Numbered from the stretch's first letter, positions 1 through 7,643 are shown. The stretch: 8,780 bases of DNA from Verrucomicrobiota bacterium (GCA_019136035.1 JAGVUW010000498.1:1-8780), one strand, 5' to 3'. Made by a program: numbers and translations. Notes: generated by a model not told the origin, from the sequence alone.

Positions 1-3000
1 GTAGTAGTCGCTGACGATATCGCGGTACTCTTCGGAGATGCGGTTGATGTCGACATCCTCGGCGGCGGCGCCGCCGGTCTTCGACACCGCCGCGACCGGC
101 ATCGGCAGGACGACGCCGCTGCTCATCTCGACATGGCTGTCTTCGAGCCGTCGCAGCACGCGCCGGTGCAGCGAGCCGAACTCCTTCATGCGGGGGCCGG
201 CACTCTCGATGCCGCGCAGCTCGCGGGCGGCGCTGCCGAGGCTGCCGGTGCCGAGGTAGAGGAGCCGCGCCGTGGCGTAGACCGCCTCGGTCTCCTGGCG
301 GAGCTGGGTCGGGGTGCGGCCGTGGCTCTCGGTGTGCAGGTCGCGGCGCGGCGCCTTGCCGAACATGCCGATCGTCTCGGACTCCCCGCCGAGCTTGCCG
401 CCGCCGGTGGCACGGGCGTCCATAGTCGAGTTCTCGTCTTCGGTGACCATGCCCTTCTGGAAGGCATCCTGAGTCCGCCGGGCGTGCGTTTCGCGGCCCT
501 CGAGGCCCTTGACGTGGTTCTCCACCAGCTCGCCGCTGGACTGGCCTTCCCGGCCGGCGCCGCTGCGGCCGGTCATCTCGTTGTCGTTCGGGCGGGCGTT
601 GCCCGACTTGCCCTTAGCCGAGAAACATGGCATGGGGCCGTCCATGACCGCCCAGCCCATCTCCATGTCCGCGATCATGTTGTTGCCGGTGGTGTCCTGG
701 CTCTGCGCCTCGATGTCGGCGGCCTGGTCGAGGAGCTCGCCGACGATGTCCTCCAGCTCGTCCGGCAGGGGCACCAGCGGCATGTCGGGGAACTCGTCGG
801 AGTCGAAGCTCTCCATATTCCAGACGATGTTGTCGGGGATGTCCATGAGCCACATCTCGACATCTTCGACGCGCTCCTTGGTCTTGCGAATGGCATCCAG
901 GAGGGCGTCTTCCTTCTGCACGGCGATCTCGATGGCCGGCGCATTCTCGCTGCCCATGGCCTGCTCGACATCCTCGAGGATCTCGCGCATCTTCGAGTTC
1001 AGCTCGTTGCAGACCGGCAGCTCCGGAAACTGGTAGAGGTCATTGGCGAGTTCCTCGACCAGCTTGGCCATGTCCTTCTGCTTCTCGTCCATCTCGCGCA
1101 GCTTCTCCCGGACCTCGTCGTCGAGCTTGCCGCGCTGGGAGAGATCGCGGGTGACCTCGGCGATCTGGCGCTGCTGGGCCTCGAGGGCGGTCAGCTCCTC
1201 CTTGGTGCGCTCCAGGGCGGCGCCGGCGTCGGTGACGATCCGCTGCGCGTTCTTGACGCGCCACTGGTTCAGGATGTTCAGGTCCTGCATGAGGTCACGC
1301 AGGACCTCCTCCTGGCCCTGCACCGCCCGCGGCAGATCGCCGGCGGCCAGGGCTTCGGCCGCGGTGAGGGCCTTCTCGTAGGTCGTGGCCTTGTCCAGGA
1401 GGTCGTAGGCCAGGCGCAACTGCTTGGCGAACTCGTCGTCGACCCGCTCGGCGACCATGACCAGGCAGAGATCGCCGAAGGTGACGAGGTCCTGAGCGAT
1501 GGCATCCTCGACGGCGGCCAGGCGGGCGCTGACCACGGCGTCGGCACCGGGGCCTTGTGCGACCTTGCTGTCCTGGAGATTCTGGCGCTGCGCGGCGACG
1601 ACCTTCTGGAGCATGGCGAAGAGGTCGGTCTTGTCTTGGTGACGCTGCTCGTTGGCGAGCCCGGTGGGGATGCCGGTAAGGCCGGCCAGGATGATCGTCT
1701 CGAGTCGGACGCACTCCTGCAGCAGGGCCGGCAGCTCGGCCGGGCGGGCCCGGTGCGCCTCGTCGAAGCGCTCCAGGACCTCGCTCATTTCGTGGTTGGC
1801 CAGATTGGCGAGGACCGTAGCCAAGTCGCCCAGCGCGGCCGGGTCACGCAGGAGGTCGCGCGCCACCACGCGGATATTCTGCTGGGCCACATGCGCCGGC
1901 TGGATCTGCGGACTCGCCGGGGCCTTGCCCAGCAGCGCCAGGTCCGCCAGGCTCCGCGTCGTGCGCAGGTTCTCGCGCTGCAGTCGCGCCAGGCCCTTGA
2001 GGCCGTCCTCGGCCTGGGCCGCGGCCTGACGACGGGCGTCGCGGCGGTCCTCGGAGACCGGCACCGTCACCTGCAGGACCGGGGCGTAGCCGCGACGGCG
2101 CTGGCGCTGGTCGCCGTTGTCTTCGGCCCAGAGCCGGAAGCGCAGGACATCGCCGGGCCGGGCATCGAAGCTGGCGACGTCGATGAGGAAGCGCCCCGCG
2201 AACGACGGCGCCGGTGACGGCGGAGCGGCATCGGCGACGGCCTCGTTCAGCTCATCGCCGAGGAGGCGCTCGAGGCCGACACGGGTCACCGCGCAGTCGT
2301 CGTCGGCGCGGAAGGCGACCGGGATCTGGGCATCGGGGGACGCCACCAGGCGCTGGCGGGTATCGAGCAGCACCATCGTCGGTTTCTGGTCGGGCTGCAT
2401 CGCGAAGGGCATCACGCTGGTGGCCTCCAGGCCGCCCTCGCCGCGCAGCCGCAGGCGCACCGGACCGCCCTCACGAATGACGAAGCTCACCGCGAATTTG
2501 CTCCGGCCGCCGATGTCCCTCTCGGCCAGGACGACGTCGTCCTGAAGCACCGCCGCAGCACTCAGCGAGGCGCTGGCAGAGCCCGCCAGGACCACCGTGG
2601 AGCCGACGGGAACCGCCATCTCGACGCTGCCGCTGTCCAGCGTGAAGGCCTCACGGGCGAGATACTCGGGCGGCACGACCTTCGCCGACCACTGCTCGAG
2701 CCCCGGCGGATTCGTCACCCGGATCGCATACCACGGCGAACGGGCGTCGCCGGCCACAATGCGGTACCGCGAGTCGTGGAAGACGCCCTTGATCTCGCCA
2801 TGCAGCGTCGTGTCGGCATCCCTCTCCAGGGCGACCTCGTCAGTCTTGTCACGGGCGCGCTCCCAGACGACACGCACTGCTTCAGGGCGGTCGCCGCCCA
2901 GGCGCACCGTGACCGGGACCGCCTGCCCGCGCGGCAGGGTCACATCACCCGGCTCGACCGAGACAATCTGGGTCAGGGTGTACGGCGGGATGCCCGCCAT

Positions 3001-3537
3001 CGGCGCCAGCAGGCGCAGCGCAGCGTGGCCGACCCGGCGCGGACTCACCGCCAGGGCCACACCCAGAACCGCCAGGACCGCCACGAGCAGCCAGAGACAA
3101 CGGCGATACGGCCTCTGCGAGTACAGACGGCTCGCGCCCAGGCGCTCCAGACCGGGGTCAGACTCGCTCAGGAGGGCCTCGACGAACTCGCCAGAGACGC
3201 CGTCCTGGCGCGCCAACTGCACCGCGTTGATGACGTGATTCGCGGCGGCCCCGCCGGCGGCAGACTCGACCAGGACCGCCAGGGCTTCGTGCGAGAGCGG
3301 CCGGCGGGCCTGTCGCCAGATCAGCCAGAGGCCCAGCGACAGGCCGCCTACCAGGGACAGCCAGACCGACCAGCAGGTCACCGCCTGGAAGCGCATCCCG
3401 ACATCGGCCAGGGTCGCCGCGGTGAACACCGTCAGCAGCAGGCTGACGATCACCATCAGCCAACGCCAGGCACGGCCACGCCGATAGTCGCGGCGCAGAC
3501 GGTCCAACTGGAAGAAGAGCAGCTCAACACGCGTCAC
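1..3537 (-). CDS. Large membrane-anchored DUF4175-like protein, partial (3' end outside window)
   Basis: No stop occurs in this frame from the GTG at 3537 to the window edge, giving 1179 residues with the C-terminus missing. The GTG start is chosen because GGAG lies 8 bases upstream. Three hydrophobic segments lie at about residues 26-44, 54-74 and 147-163. Basic residues before the first and between the second and third put the loop 75-146 in the cytoplasm and everything after 163 outside it. Residues 166 to about 495 look beta-rich, with the pattern (PGDVTLPRG, VPPEYLAREAF, VPVGSTVVL, ADDDCAVTRVGLERL) I associate with DUF4175-type proteins. From about 495 the protein is helical, with a strong charged coiled coil at about 758-853. 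A Met/acid-rich stretch follows at about 897-970, then a Gly/Asn/Ser-rich tail. The last visible residues (SEEYRDIVSDYY) resemble the usual C-terminal end of such proteins, so little may be missing. In Planctomycetes-like genomes such proteins often sit in MoxR/DUF58/von Willebrand operons, so the rest of such an operon may lie to the left. Function is unknown; a cell-envelope role is inferred from topology. Confidence 0.8.
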   Translation of the reverse strand, partial: MTRVELLFFQLDRLRRDYRRGRAWRWLMVIVSLLLTVFTAATLADVGMRFQAVTCWSVWLSLVGGLSLGLWLIWRQARRPLSHEALAVLVESAAGGAAANHVINAVQLARQDGVSGEFVEALLSESDPGLERLGASRLYSQRPYRRCLWLLVAVLAVLGVALAVSPRRVGHAALRLLAPMAGIPPYTLTQIVSVEPGDVTLPRGQAVPVTVRLGGDRPEAVRVVWERARDKTDEVALERDADTTLHGEIKGVFHDSRYRIVAGDARSPWYAIRVTNPPGLEQWSAKVVPPEYLAREAFTLDSGSVEMAVPVGSTVVLAGSASASLSAAAVLQDDVVLAERDIGGRSKFAVSFVIREGGPVRLRLRGEGGLEATSVMPFAMQPDQKPTMVLLDTRQRLVASPDAQIPVAFRADDDCAVTRVGLERLLGDELNEAVADAAPPSPAPSFAGRFLIDVASFDARPGDVLRFRLWAEDNGDQRQRRRGYAPVLQVTVPVSEDRRDARRQAAAQAEDGLKGLARLQRENLRTTRSLADLALLGKAPASPQIQPAHVAQQNIRVVARDLLRDPAALGDLATVLANLANHEMSEVLERFDEAHRARPAELPALLQECVRLETIILAGLTGIPTGLANEQRHQDKTDLFAMLQKVVAAQRQNLQDSKVAQGPGADAVVSARLAAVEDAIAQDLVTFGDLCLVMVAERVDDEFAKQLRLAYDLLDKATTYEKALTAAEALAAGDLPRAVQGQEEVLRDLMQDLNILNQWRVKNAQRIVTDAGAALERTKEELTALEAQQRQIAEVTRDLSQRGKLDDEVREKLREMDEKQKDMAKLVEELANDLYQFPELPVCNELNSKMREILEDVEQAMGSENAPAIEIAVQKEDALLDAIRKTKERVEDVEMWLMDIPDNIVWNMESFDSDEFPDMPLVPLPDELEDIVGELLDQAADIEAQSQDTTGNNMIADMEMGWAVMDGPMPCFSAKGKSGNARPNDNEMTGRSGAGREGQSSGELVENHVKGLEGRETHARRTQDAFQKGMVTEDENSTMDARATGGGKLGGESETIGMFGKAPRRDLHTESHGRTPTQLRQETEAVYATARLLYLGTGSLGSAARELRGIESAGPRMKEFGSLHRRVLRRLEDSHVEMSSGVVLPMPVAAVSKTGGAAAEDVDINRISEEYRDIVSDYY

Positions 3538-3555
3538 GGCCCGGTCTCCACACGG

Positions 3556-3565
3556 CGGGGCCCCG
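3556..3565. repeat. 10-bp perfect palindrome CGGGGCCCCG
   Basis: A perfect self-complementary 10-mer lies 19 bases upstream of the GTG start of the large membrane protein gene, between the possible promoter and the ribosome binding site. It could be an operator or be chance in GC-rich DNA. No other copy was noticed in the window. Confidence 0.25.
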
Positions 3566-3608
3566 GGAAACGCCCTGACTGGCACGGCCATAACTTCGGC
3601 CACGGCAC

Positions 3609-3637
3609 ACTGTACAGGCCCGGGCAAGACCGCGCAA
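3609..3637 (-). promoter_or_regulatory. Possible sigma-70-type promoter for the large membrane protein gene
   Basis: On the minus strand TTGCGC (3632-3637) and TACAGT (3609-3614) are separated by exactly 17 bases, about 70 bases before the GTG start at 3537. The -10 element matches the consensus at 4 of 6 positions and the -35 at 3 of 6. It lies in the 132-base gap after the scaffold gene, at the point where gene content changes from the metal-cluster set to an envelope-type gene. The match is modest and could be chance. Confidence 0.3.
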
Positions 3638-3669
3638 TGCCCCGCCCGCGGCGCGTCATCACCGTGACC

Positions 3670-4044
3670 TCACGGCGCCAGGAGGTAGTCGGCGAGGGCG
3701 CGGTAGAAGGTGGTCACGGCCAGGATGGCGCAGTGGCGACCCTCCTCAGGCTCGCACTCGCCGGACCGGATGATCTCACCGGCGCTGATCGAGAGGGCCT
3801 CGGTGACCGTACGGCCCTGCGCGCGCCGGGCCACGGCACGGGCGCTGGAACGGGTGTTGCCGCAGCCCTCGGTATAGTAGCTGACCTGCTCCACACGGTC
3901 GTCGCGAACAACGACGTAGAACTCCATCTCGTCGCCGCACAGCCCGCGCACCGCGGCGGCCCCCGAGGGGTCGTTCATGCGTCCGAAGAGCGCGTCGTCG
4001 GAGGCCGCGGCCGCGGCGTCCTGATTCGTCTGATCGACAGCCAT
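3670..4044 (-). CDS. IscU/NifU-type iron-sulfur cluster scaffold protein
   Basis: The 124-residue product has the length and residue pattern of an IscU/NifU N-domain scaffold, which holds a nascent Fe-S cluster and passes it to target proteins in the cytoplasm. The visible ligand set is Cys36 and Asp38 in GLCGDEMEFY, Cys61 in TEGCGNTRSSARA, and Cys105 in GRHCAILAV near the C-terminus. This corresponds to the three cysteines and the aspartate that define the family. Cys97 is an extra cysteine. The start is uncertain: AAGGAG at 4056-4061 is 11 bases from the ATG at 4044 and 5 from an in-frame GTG at 4050; a GTG at 4056 overlaps the AAGGAG and is unlikely. No cysteine desulfurase is visible in the window, so sulfur must come from elsewhere. 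It follows the second NifX gene after about 190 bases that contain two hairpins, so it may be on the same transcript or start its own. Its place beside NifX proteins suggests a scaffold dedicated to this cluster rather than the general housekeeping one. Confidence 0.85.
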   Translation of the reverse strand: MAVDQTNQDAAAAASDDALFGRMNDPSGAAAVRGLCGDEMEFYVVVRDDRVEQVSYYTEGCGNTRSSARAVARRAQGRTVTEALSISAGEIIRSGECEPEEGRHCAILAVTTFYRALADYLLAP

Positions 4045-4131
4045 ACGCACCTTCACTCCTTCACCACGTTCGCGTCGGGGTCAGTAGCCCGCCGACAACG
4101 ACGCGCCACTCGCGGCATCACGCTGCCGAGC

Positions 4132-4154
4132 GCCGCGCCGGACCCCGGCGCGGC
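4132..4154 (-). terminator. Strong GC hairpin (10-bp stem, 3-base loop), possible terminator or attenuator
   Basis: Arms 4132-4141 (GCCGCGCCGG) and 4145-4154 (CCGGCGCGGC) are perfectly complementary around a 3-base loop. It lies in the gap between the second NifX gene and the scaffold gene, just after another hairpin in the direction of transcription. No T-run follows on the minus strand, so classical intrinsic termination is not well supported. A transcript-stabilising or processing role is also possible. Confidence 0.45.
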
Positions 4155-4162
4155 CAATCTCG

Positions 4163-4182
4163 GGGGGTCCGCCCAGACCCCC
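4163..4182 (-). terminator. GC hairpin (7-bp stem, 6-base loop), possible terminator
   Basis: Arms 4163-4169 (GGGGGTC) and 4176-4182 (GACCCCC) pair perfectly around six bases. In the transcript it comes 53 bases after the stop codon of the second NifX gene and 8 bases before a second, stronger hairpin. The pair together could insulate the NifX/ATPase transcript from the scaffold gene. As with its neighbour, there is no T-tract. Confidence 0.4.
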
Positions 4183-4235
4183 ATGACGCTCATGCTCCGG
4201 AGTTCACGGCAGGGCGCCAACTTTCCCGGCAACCC

Positions 4236-4766
4236 TCAGCGCCCGCGTCCCCCGCCCATGCCGCGGCCGCCGCCCATGCCGCCGCCCATGCCGCGGCCGC
4301 CGCCCATGCCACCACCGCCGCCCATGCCGCGGCCGCCTCTCTGCGGCCCCGGGCCCGTCATCGGGGTCGGCGTCGGCCCAGCCGGCGTCTCAGCCACCGG
4401 GGCGGCCGTGCCGAAGTGCGCGGCGACATTCGGCGCCGCGGCCGCGGCGAGCGTCCCCATCTTGTAGCGCTCGACGGCGTCACGCACCACCCCGCTCATG
4501 CCGACGATCACCTCAATCTCCGCGGCGGTAAGAGCCTGGTGGGCATTGGGCCCGCAGTTGCCGGTAAGGAGCGCCCTGACGTCGCGCGCGGCGAGGATCT
4601 GCGCCGACTGGATGCCGGCGCCGCTGCCGAGGGCGACATTCGGATTGGCGATGGCCTCGGCCTGCAGGGTCTCGGTGTCGACGAGGAGGAAGTACGCGCA
4701 GCGCCCAAAGCGCGGGTCAATCGCGTCGTCCAGCGTCGTTCCTCGCGAGGTAATGGCGATCTTCAT
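4236..4766 (-). CDS. NifX/NifB-family metal-cluster-binding protein with Gly/Met/Arg-rich tail
   Basis: Residues 1 to about 110 form a NifX/NifY/NifB-C-type domain (dinitrogenase iron-molybdenum cofactor biosynthesis fold). It opens with MKIAITSRG, followed by DPRFGRCAYF with Cys23, SGAGIQSAQ and GNCGPNA with Cys71, then VRDAVERY. Members bind Fe-Mo-type or, in the orange protein, Mo-Cu-S clusters. After an Ala/Pro/Thr-rich linker, the last 35 or so residues are almost only Gly, Met and Arg in RGMGGG-type repeats; such tails are familiar in this family in anaerobes but their role is unclear. The ATG is well supported by AAGGAG at 4775-4780, 8 bases upstream. It follows the double ATPase gene by 62 bases, so the two are probably co-transcribed. 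The domain is a clear match, but which metal it binds cannot be read from the sequence. Its short Cys content fits a cluster held partly by backbone or inorganic sulfide, as in ORP. Confidence 0.9.
   Translation of the reverse strand: MKIAITSRGTTLDDAIDPRFGRCAYFLLVDTETLQAEAIANPNVALGSGAGIQSAQILAARDVRALLTGNCGPNAHQALTAAEIEVIVGMSGVVRDAVERYKMGTLAAAAAPNVAAHFGTAAPVAETPAGPTPTPMTGPGPQRGGRGMGGGGGMGGGRGMGGGMGGGRGMGGGRGR
4253..4336. repeat. Imperfect tandem repeats encoding the RGMGGG tail
   Basis: An 18-base unit, CGCCCATGCCGCGGCCGC, occurs perfectly three times, at 4253-4270, 4283-4300 and 4319-4336, with shorter partial copies between. Offsets of 30 and 36 bases are multiples of 3, so the unit keeps the reading frame of the NifX-family gene and encodes its Gly/Met/Arg tail. 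Such repeats can change copy number by slippage without breaking the frame. Confidence 0.85.
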
Positions 4767-4774
4767 GATGGCGT

Positions 4775-4780
4775 CTCCTT
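4775..4780 (-). promoter_or_regulatory. Ribosome binding site AAGGAG of the second NifX gene
   Basis: AAGGAG on the minus strand lies 8 bases before the ATG at 4766, fixing that start. No promoter was recognised in the 62-base gap 4767-4828, which supports co-transcription with the ATPase gene upstream. Confidence 0.7.
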
Positions 4781-4828
4781 CGTCAGGACTTCTCGAACTG
4801 GGTGTCTCGGACTTGGATCTCCGGACGG

Positions 4829-6676
4829 CTACGCCCGGGCTTCAGACAGGACTTCCTGCAGGCGCCGCCAGACCTCGCGCACGGCGGCCTCGGCCGGCCC
4901 CGTGCCATGCTCGACGAGGATCTTCCCCGCCATCAGGGCGTCGTTGACCCGGCGGTCGAAGGGTATGCGGCCGATGACCCTCGATCCATGCGTCGCCGCG
5001 ATCGCCTCGATGCGTCGGGCCTGATCGGGATTGAGGTCGGCCTTGTTGATCACCACGACGGCCGGGACGCCGAAGTGCCGTGTCAGGCGCAGAACCCGTT
5101 CCATGTCGTGGACCCCCGAGACCGTCGGCTCGGTCACGATCACGACCAGGTCCGTGCCCGACACCGAGGCGATCACCGGGCAGCCGGTTCCCGGCGGGCC
5201 GTCGCCCAGGATCAGGGCCTGCCGCAACTCGGTCGCCAGTTCGGCGGCGCGGTTGCGGACCTGCGTCACCAGCCGCCCGGAGTTCTCCTCGGCGATGCCC
5301 AGGCGGGCGTGGACCATCGGCCCGGCGGCCGTCGACGACACGAACCAGTGGCCGTTGATACGGTCGAGATCGGCGATGGCATCGACCGGGCAGACCCGCC
5401 GGCAGAGCCCGCAGCCCTCGCAGGCCATGGGCTCGACGCGGTAGGGCACCGCGACCTGGCCGGGCTTGCCGGGGAGGCGCTCGATGGCGTGGAAGCGGCA
5501 GACATGAGCGCAACGACCGCAGCCCAGACAGGCCTCCGGGTCGATCGAGGCCTTGGTGCCACCGACAAAGTCGTGCGCCTCGCGTACACGCGGCGTCAGG
5601 AGCAGGTGCAGGTCAGCGGCATCGACATCGTCGTCGGCCAGCACTGCCTGCCCGGCGAGCCTCGACAGGCATGACACCAAGGTCGTCTTGCCGGTGCCGC
5701 CTTTGCCGCTGATGACGGTGATCTCCTGATAGGCAGCGGCGGTACCGGCGGCCCAGGGCTCCACGGCGTCAGCGGACAGCTCGAAGCCCTCCTCAGGCGG
5801 CAGCGGCGGGCAGGCCGTGGCCAGGGTGTCGAAGAGGTTGAGGAGATTCCCTCGAAGCTCCGGGAAGCGCTCGACCAGGATGGCGCCGCCCGAGTACGCC
5901 TCGGCGTAATCTCGGCGGAAGGGGATGCGGCCGGCAATGGGCAGGCCGACCGAGGCGGCGTACTCGGTGATGAGCCGGTCCGTGCCGTCCGAGCGGTTCA
6001 CCACAATGCCGGTCGGCACGCCCAACTTCAGCGTCAGACCCACCGCCAGCTTCAGGTCGTTCAGCCCGAAGGGCGTCGGCTCGGTCACCAGGAGCACCGC
6101 ATCGGCGCCACGCACCGCCTCGACGACCGGGCAGGCCGTCCCGGGTGATGCGTCGATGATCGTGATCGCCTCCGGGTCGATGTGGGCCTTGACGGCGCGC
6201 ACCACATTCGGCGCCAGCGATTCGGCGATATCCAGCATGCCGTGGGCGAAGACCAGAGGCGCGTCGGGGGCCGTCGACTGCACCGTACCGATGCGCGTCG
6301 GCTCCTCCCGCAGGGCTTCCGCCGGACAGACCTGCGAACAGACGCCGCAGGAGTGGCAGAGTTCGTTGAAGATCAGGACCTTGCCCTTGATCATCGCCAG
6401 CGCGTTGTAGCGGCACGCGGCGACGCAGCGCCCGCAGGCCGTGCAGCGGTCCGACTGCCAGACCGGTTTGGCCACGGTCACCGGCTCATCGGTCACGAAG
6501 GCCGGCCGCATGAACAGGTGGTCGTTGGGCTCTTCCACATCACAATCGAGAAGACAGATCCGCCGCCGCGAGCCTTCGGGACGGGACCGCTCGCGCGCCG
6601 ACAGGGCGTGCGCCAGGTTTACGGCCAGGGTGGTCTTCCCGGTGCCGCCCTTACCGCTTGCAATCGTCAGTACCAT
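4829..6676 (-). CDS. Tandem-fused MinD-type ATPases, each with an inserted 2x[4Fe-4S] ferredoxin domain
   Basis: The 615-residue protein is two copies of a module that is usually encoded as two neighbouring genes (MinD-superfamily P-loop ATPases with an inserted ferredoxin domain, COG1149 type). Copy 1 (about 1-290) has a deviant Walker A KGGTGKTT at 9-16, LLDCDVEEPN at 42-51, eight cluster cysteines (78, 81, 84, 88 and 107, 110, 113, 117) and a DASPGTACP switch near 175-183. Copy 2 (about 318-615) has KGGTGKTT at 325-332, DDDVDAAD at 348-355, cysteines 383, 386, 389, 393 and 419, 422, 425, 429, and DGPPGTGCP at 492-500. Both copies keep all expected catalytic and ligand residues, so both halves are probably active; the linker is about 291-317 and I see no stop or start signal in it. 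Family knowledge suggests ATP-driven dimer changes coupled to electron or cluster transfer. The ATG at 6676 is preferred because GAAGGG lies 9 bases upstream; an ATG at 6685 directly abuts it. The gene is 13 bases from the radical SAM stop, whose TGA overlaps this ribosome binding site, implying translational coupling. Confidence 0.93.
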   Translation of the reverse strand: MVLTIASGKGGTGKTTLAVNLAHALSARERSRPEGSRRRICLLDCDVEEPNDHLFMRPAFVTDEPVTVAKPVWQSDRCTACGRCVAACRYNALAMIKGKVLIFNELCHSCGVCSQVCPAEALREEPTRIGTVQSTAPDAPLVFAHGMLDIAESLAPNVVRAVKAHIDPEAITIIDASPGTACPVVEAVRGADAVLLVTEPTPFGLNDLKLAVGLTLKLGVPTGIVVNRSDGTDRLITEYAASVGLPIAGRIPFRRDYAEAYSGGAILVERFPELRGNLLNLFDTLATACPPLPPEEGFELSADAVEPWAAGTAAAYQEITVISGKGGTGKTTLVSCLSRLAGQAVLADDDVDAADLHLLLTPRVREAHDFVGGTKASIDPEACLGCGRCAHVCRFHAIERLPGKPGQVAVPYRVEPMACEGCGLCRRVCPVDAIADLDRINGHWFVSSTAAGPMVHARLGIAEENSGRLVTQVRNRAAELATELRQALILGDGPPGTGCPVIASVSGTDLVVIVTEPTVSGVHDMERVLRLTRHFGVPAVVVINKADLNPDQARRIEAIAATHGSRVIGRIPFDRRVNDALMAGKILVEHGTGPAEAAVREVWRRLQEVLSEARA

Positions 6677-6689
6677 TCCCAACATCCCT

Positions 6690-7643
6690 TCACTCGACCT
6701 GCTTCGTGGCGTCTTCGGGCGCGTAGAATACCTGATCGCCCTGGCGGACCGGCCGAATGCGGCCGGTACGGCTGAGTTTGCCGAGGTACTTCAGCGCCTC
6801 GTTGCGATGCAGCCCGAAGACCTGGCAGATCTGATCCAACGTGCACGGGCGGCGCGCCAGCATGGTCGCGATGTCGGCCTCGCTGGCACGACTGCGGGCA
6901 CTGGACTCCTGGCTATATTCCGCAATGACCTCGGCCGGCGGGGTGAACAGCTCCGCCAGAGCCTTCAGGCGATCCTGGGGCACGGCGTAGGCGTACGCCT
7001 CGCACGGCGGCCGGACCGCTGTGTTGAGCTGCACACGGTCCGGCGACACCTCGGCGGCCAGCGCCGCGATCCGACGGACGTCCTCGGGCGTGGCGTTCGT
7101 GCCCCAGACGAGGAAGACCTCCATCCAGAGCGTGCCCTGGAACTCCTTCCGGAAGCGCTTGAGGCCCTCGAGGACCTTGCCGAACTCGATGCCGTGAGCC
7201 GGCCGGTTGACCTGCTCCAGCGAGGTCTGATCCCAGGCGCTCAGAGAAACCTTCACCAGAGTCGCACGGGCAGCCTGCGCGCGGACCTCGGCATCCCACA
7301 GCAGCGCCCCGTTGGTCAGCAGCGCCACCGGTATTGTCGTCGCCCGGCGGGTCCAGGCGATGATCTGGCCGAGGTCGCTGTTCAGCGTCGGCTCGCCGCT
7401 GCCCGCCATGGTGATGGTGTCGGCGCCGTTCCCCGCCGCGAGCCACGCGCGCAGCTCCTCGATCACCACCGCCGCCGGGACGTACGGCCGGCGCTCCATC
7501 GTCCGGTTCGTGGTCCGCCCCAACTGGCAGAAGATGCAGTCGAAGTCGCAGGTCTTGAAGGGAACCAAATCGACGCCCAGTGAGCGGCCCAGACGCCGCG
7601 ACGGCACCGGACCAAAGAGATGACGCACACCCGTTGCATTCAT
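6690..7643 (-). CDS. Radical SAM protein with C-terminal winged-helix domain
   Basis: The 317-residue protein has the radical SAM CxxxCxxC motif at Cys32, Cys36 and Cys39 (TCDFDCIFCQLG), which holds the [4Fe-4S] cluster that cleaves S-adenosylmethionine. GSGEPTLN at 81-88 is the usual SAM-binding strand. The opening FGPVPSRRLGRSLGVDL is characteristic of the COG0731-type family of radical SAM proteins found in anaerobes. Residues about 256-308 look like a winged helix-turn-helix (TLDQICQVFGLHRNEALKYLGKLSRTGRIRPV, then a short wing), suggesting binding to nucleic acid or a partner protein. The substrate is unknown; because it sits inside the NifX/ATPase gene set, a role in cofactor maturation or in modifying a cluster protein is inferred. 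The ATG at 7643 is the only plausible start before the conserved opening, but its ribosome binding site is weak (GGG 7 bases upstream, GAAGGG 13 bases upstream). The upstream gap to the DUF5320 gene is 96 bases with no clear terminator. Confidence 0.9.
   Translation of the reverse strand: MNATGVRHLFGPVPSRRLGRSLGVDLVPFKTCDFDCIFCQLGRTTNRTMERRPYVPAAVVIEELRAWLAAGNGADTITMAGSGEPTLNSDLGQIIAWTRRATTIPVALLTNGALLWDAEVRAQAARATLVKVSLSAWDQTSLEQVNRPAHGIEFGKVLEGLKRFRKEFQGTLWMEVFLVWGTNATPEDVRRIAALAAEVSPDRVQLNTAVRPPCEAYAYAVPQDRLKALAELFTPPAEVIAEYSQESSARSRASEADIATMLARRPCTLDQICQVFGLHRNEALKYLGKLSRTGRIRPVRQGDQVFYAPEDATKQVE

Noticed and set aside
133..2217. 694-codon open frame on the plus strand
   Set aside because: Its codons align exactly opposite those of the large minus-strand gene, its product is a biased Leu/Gly/Ala/Asp/Val/Arg sequence with no recognisable domain, and GC-rich genes commonly give such antisense frames.
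4253..4336. CRISPR-like or mobile-element repeat
   Set aside because: Units are directly adjacent or separated by partial copies, keep the coding frame and encode a known type of protein tail, so there are no unique spacers.
2776..4467. 563-codon open frame on the plus strand
   Set aside because: It runs antisense across three well-supported minus-strand genes and their gaps and has no recognisable domain; its Pro/Met-rich end is the complement of the NifX Gly/Met/Arg tail.
6441..7583. 380-codon open frame on the plus strand
   Set aside because: It is antisense to the radical SAM gene and the N-terminal part of the ATPase gene, whose motifs are unmistakable; the product shows only GC-driven composition.
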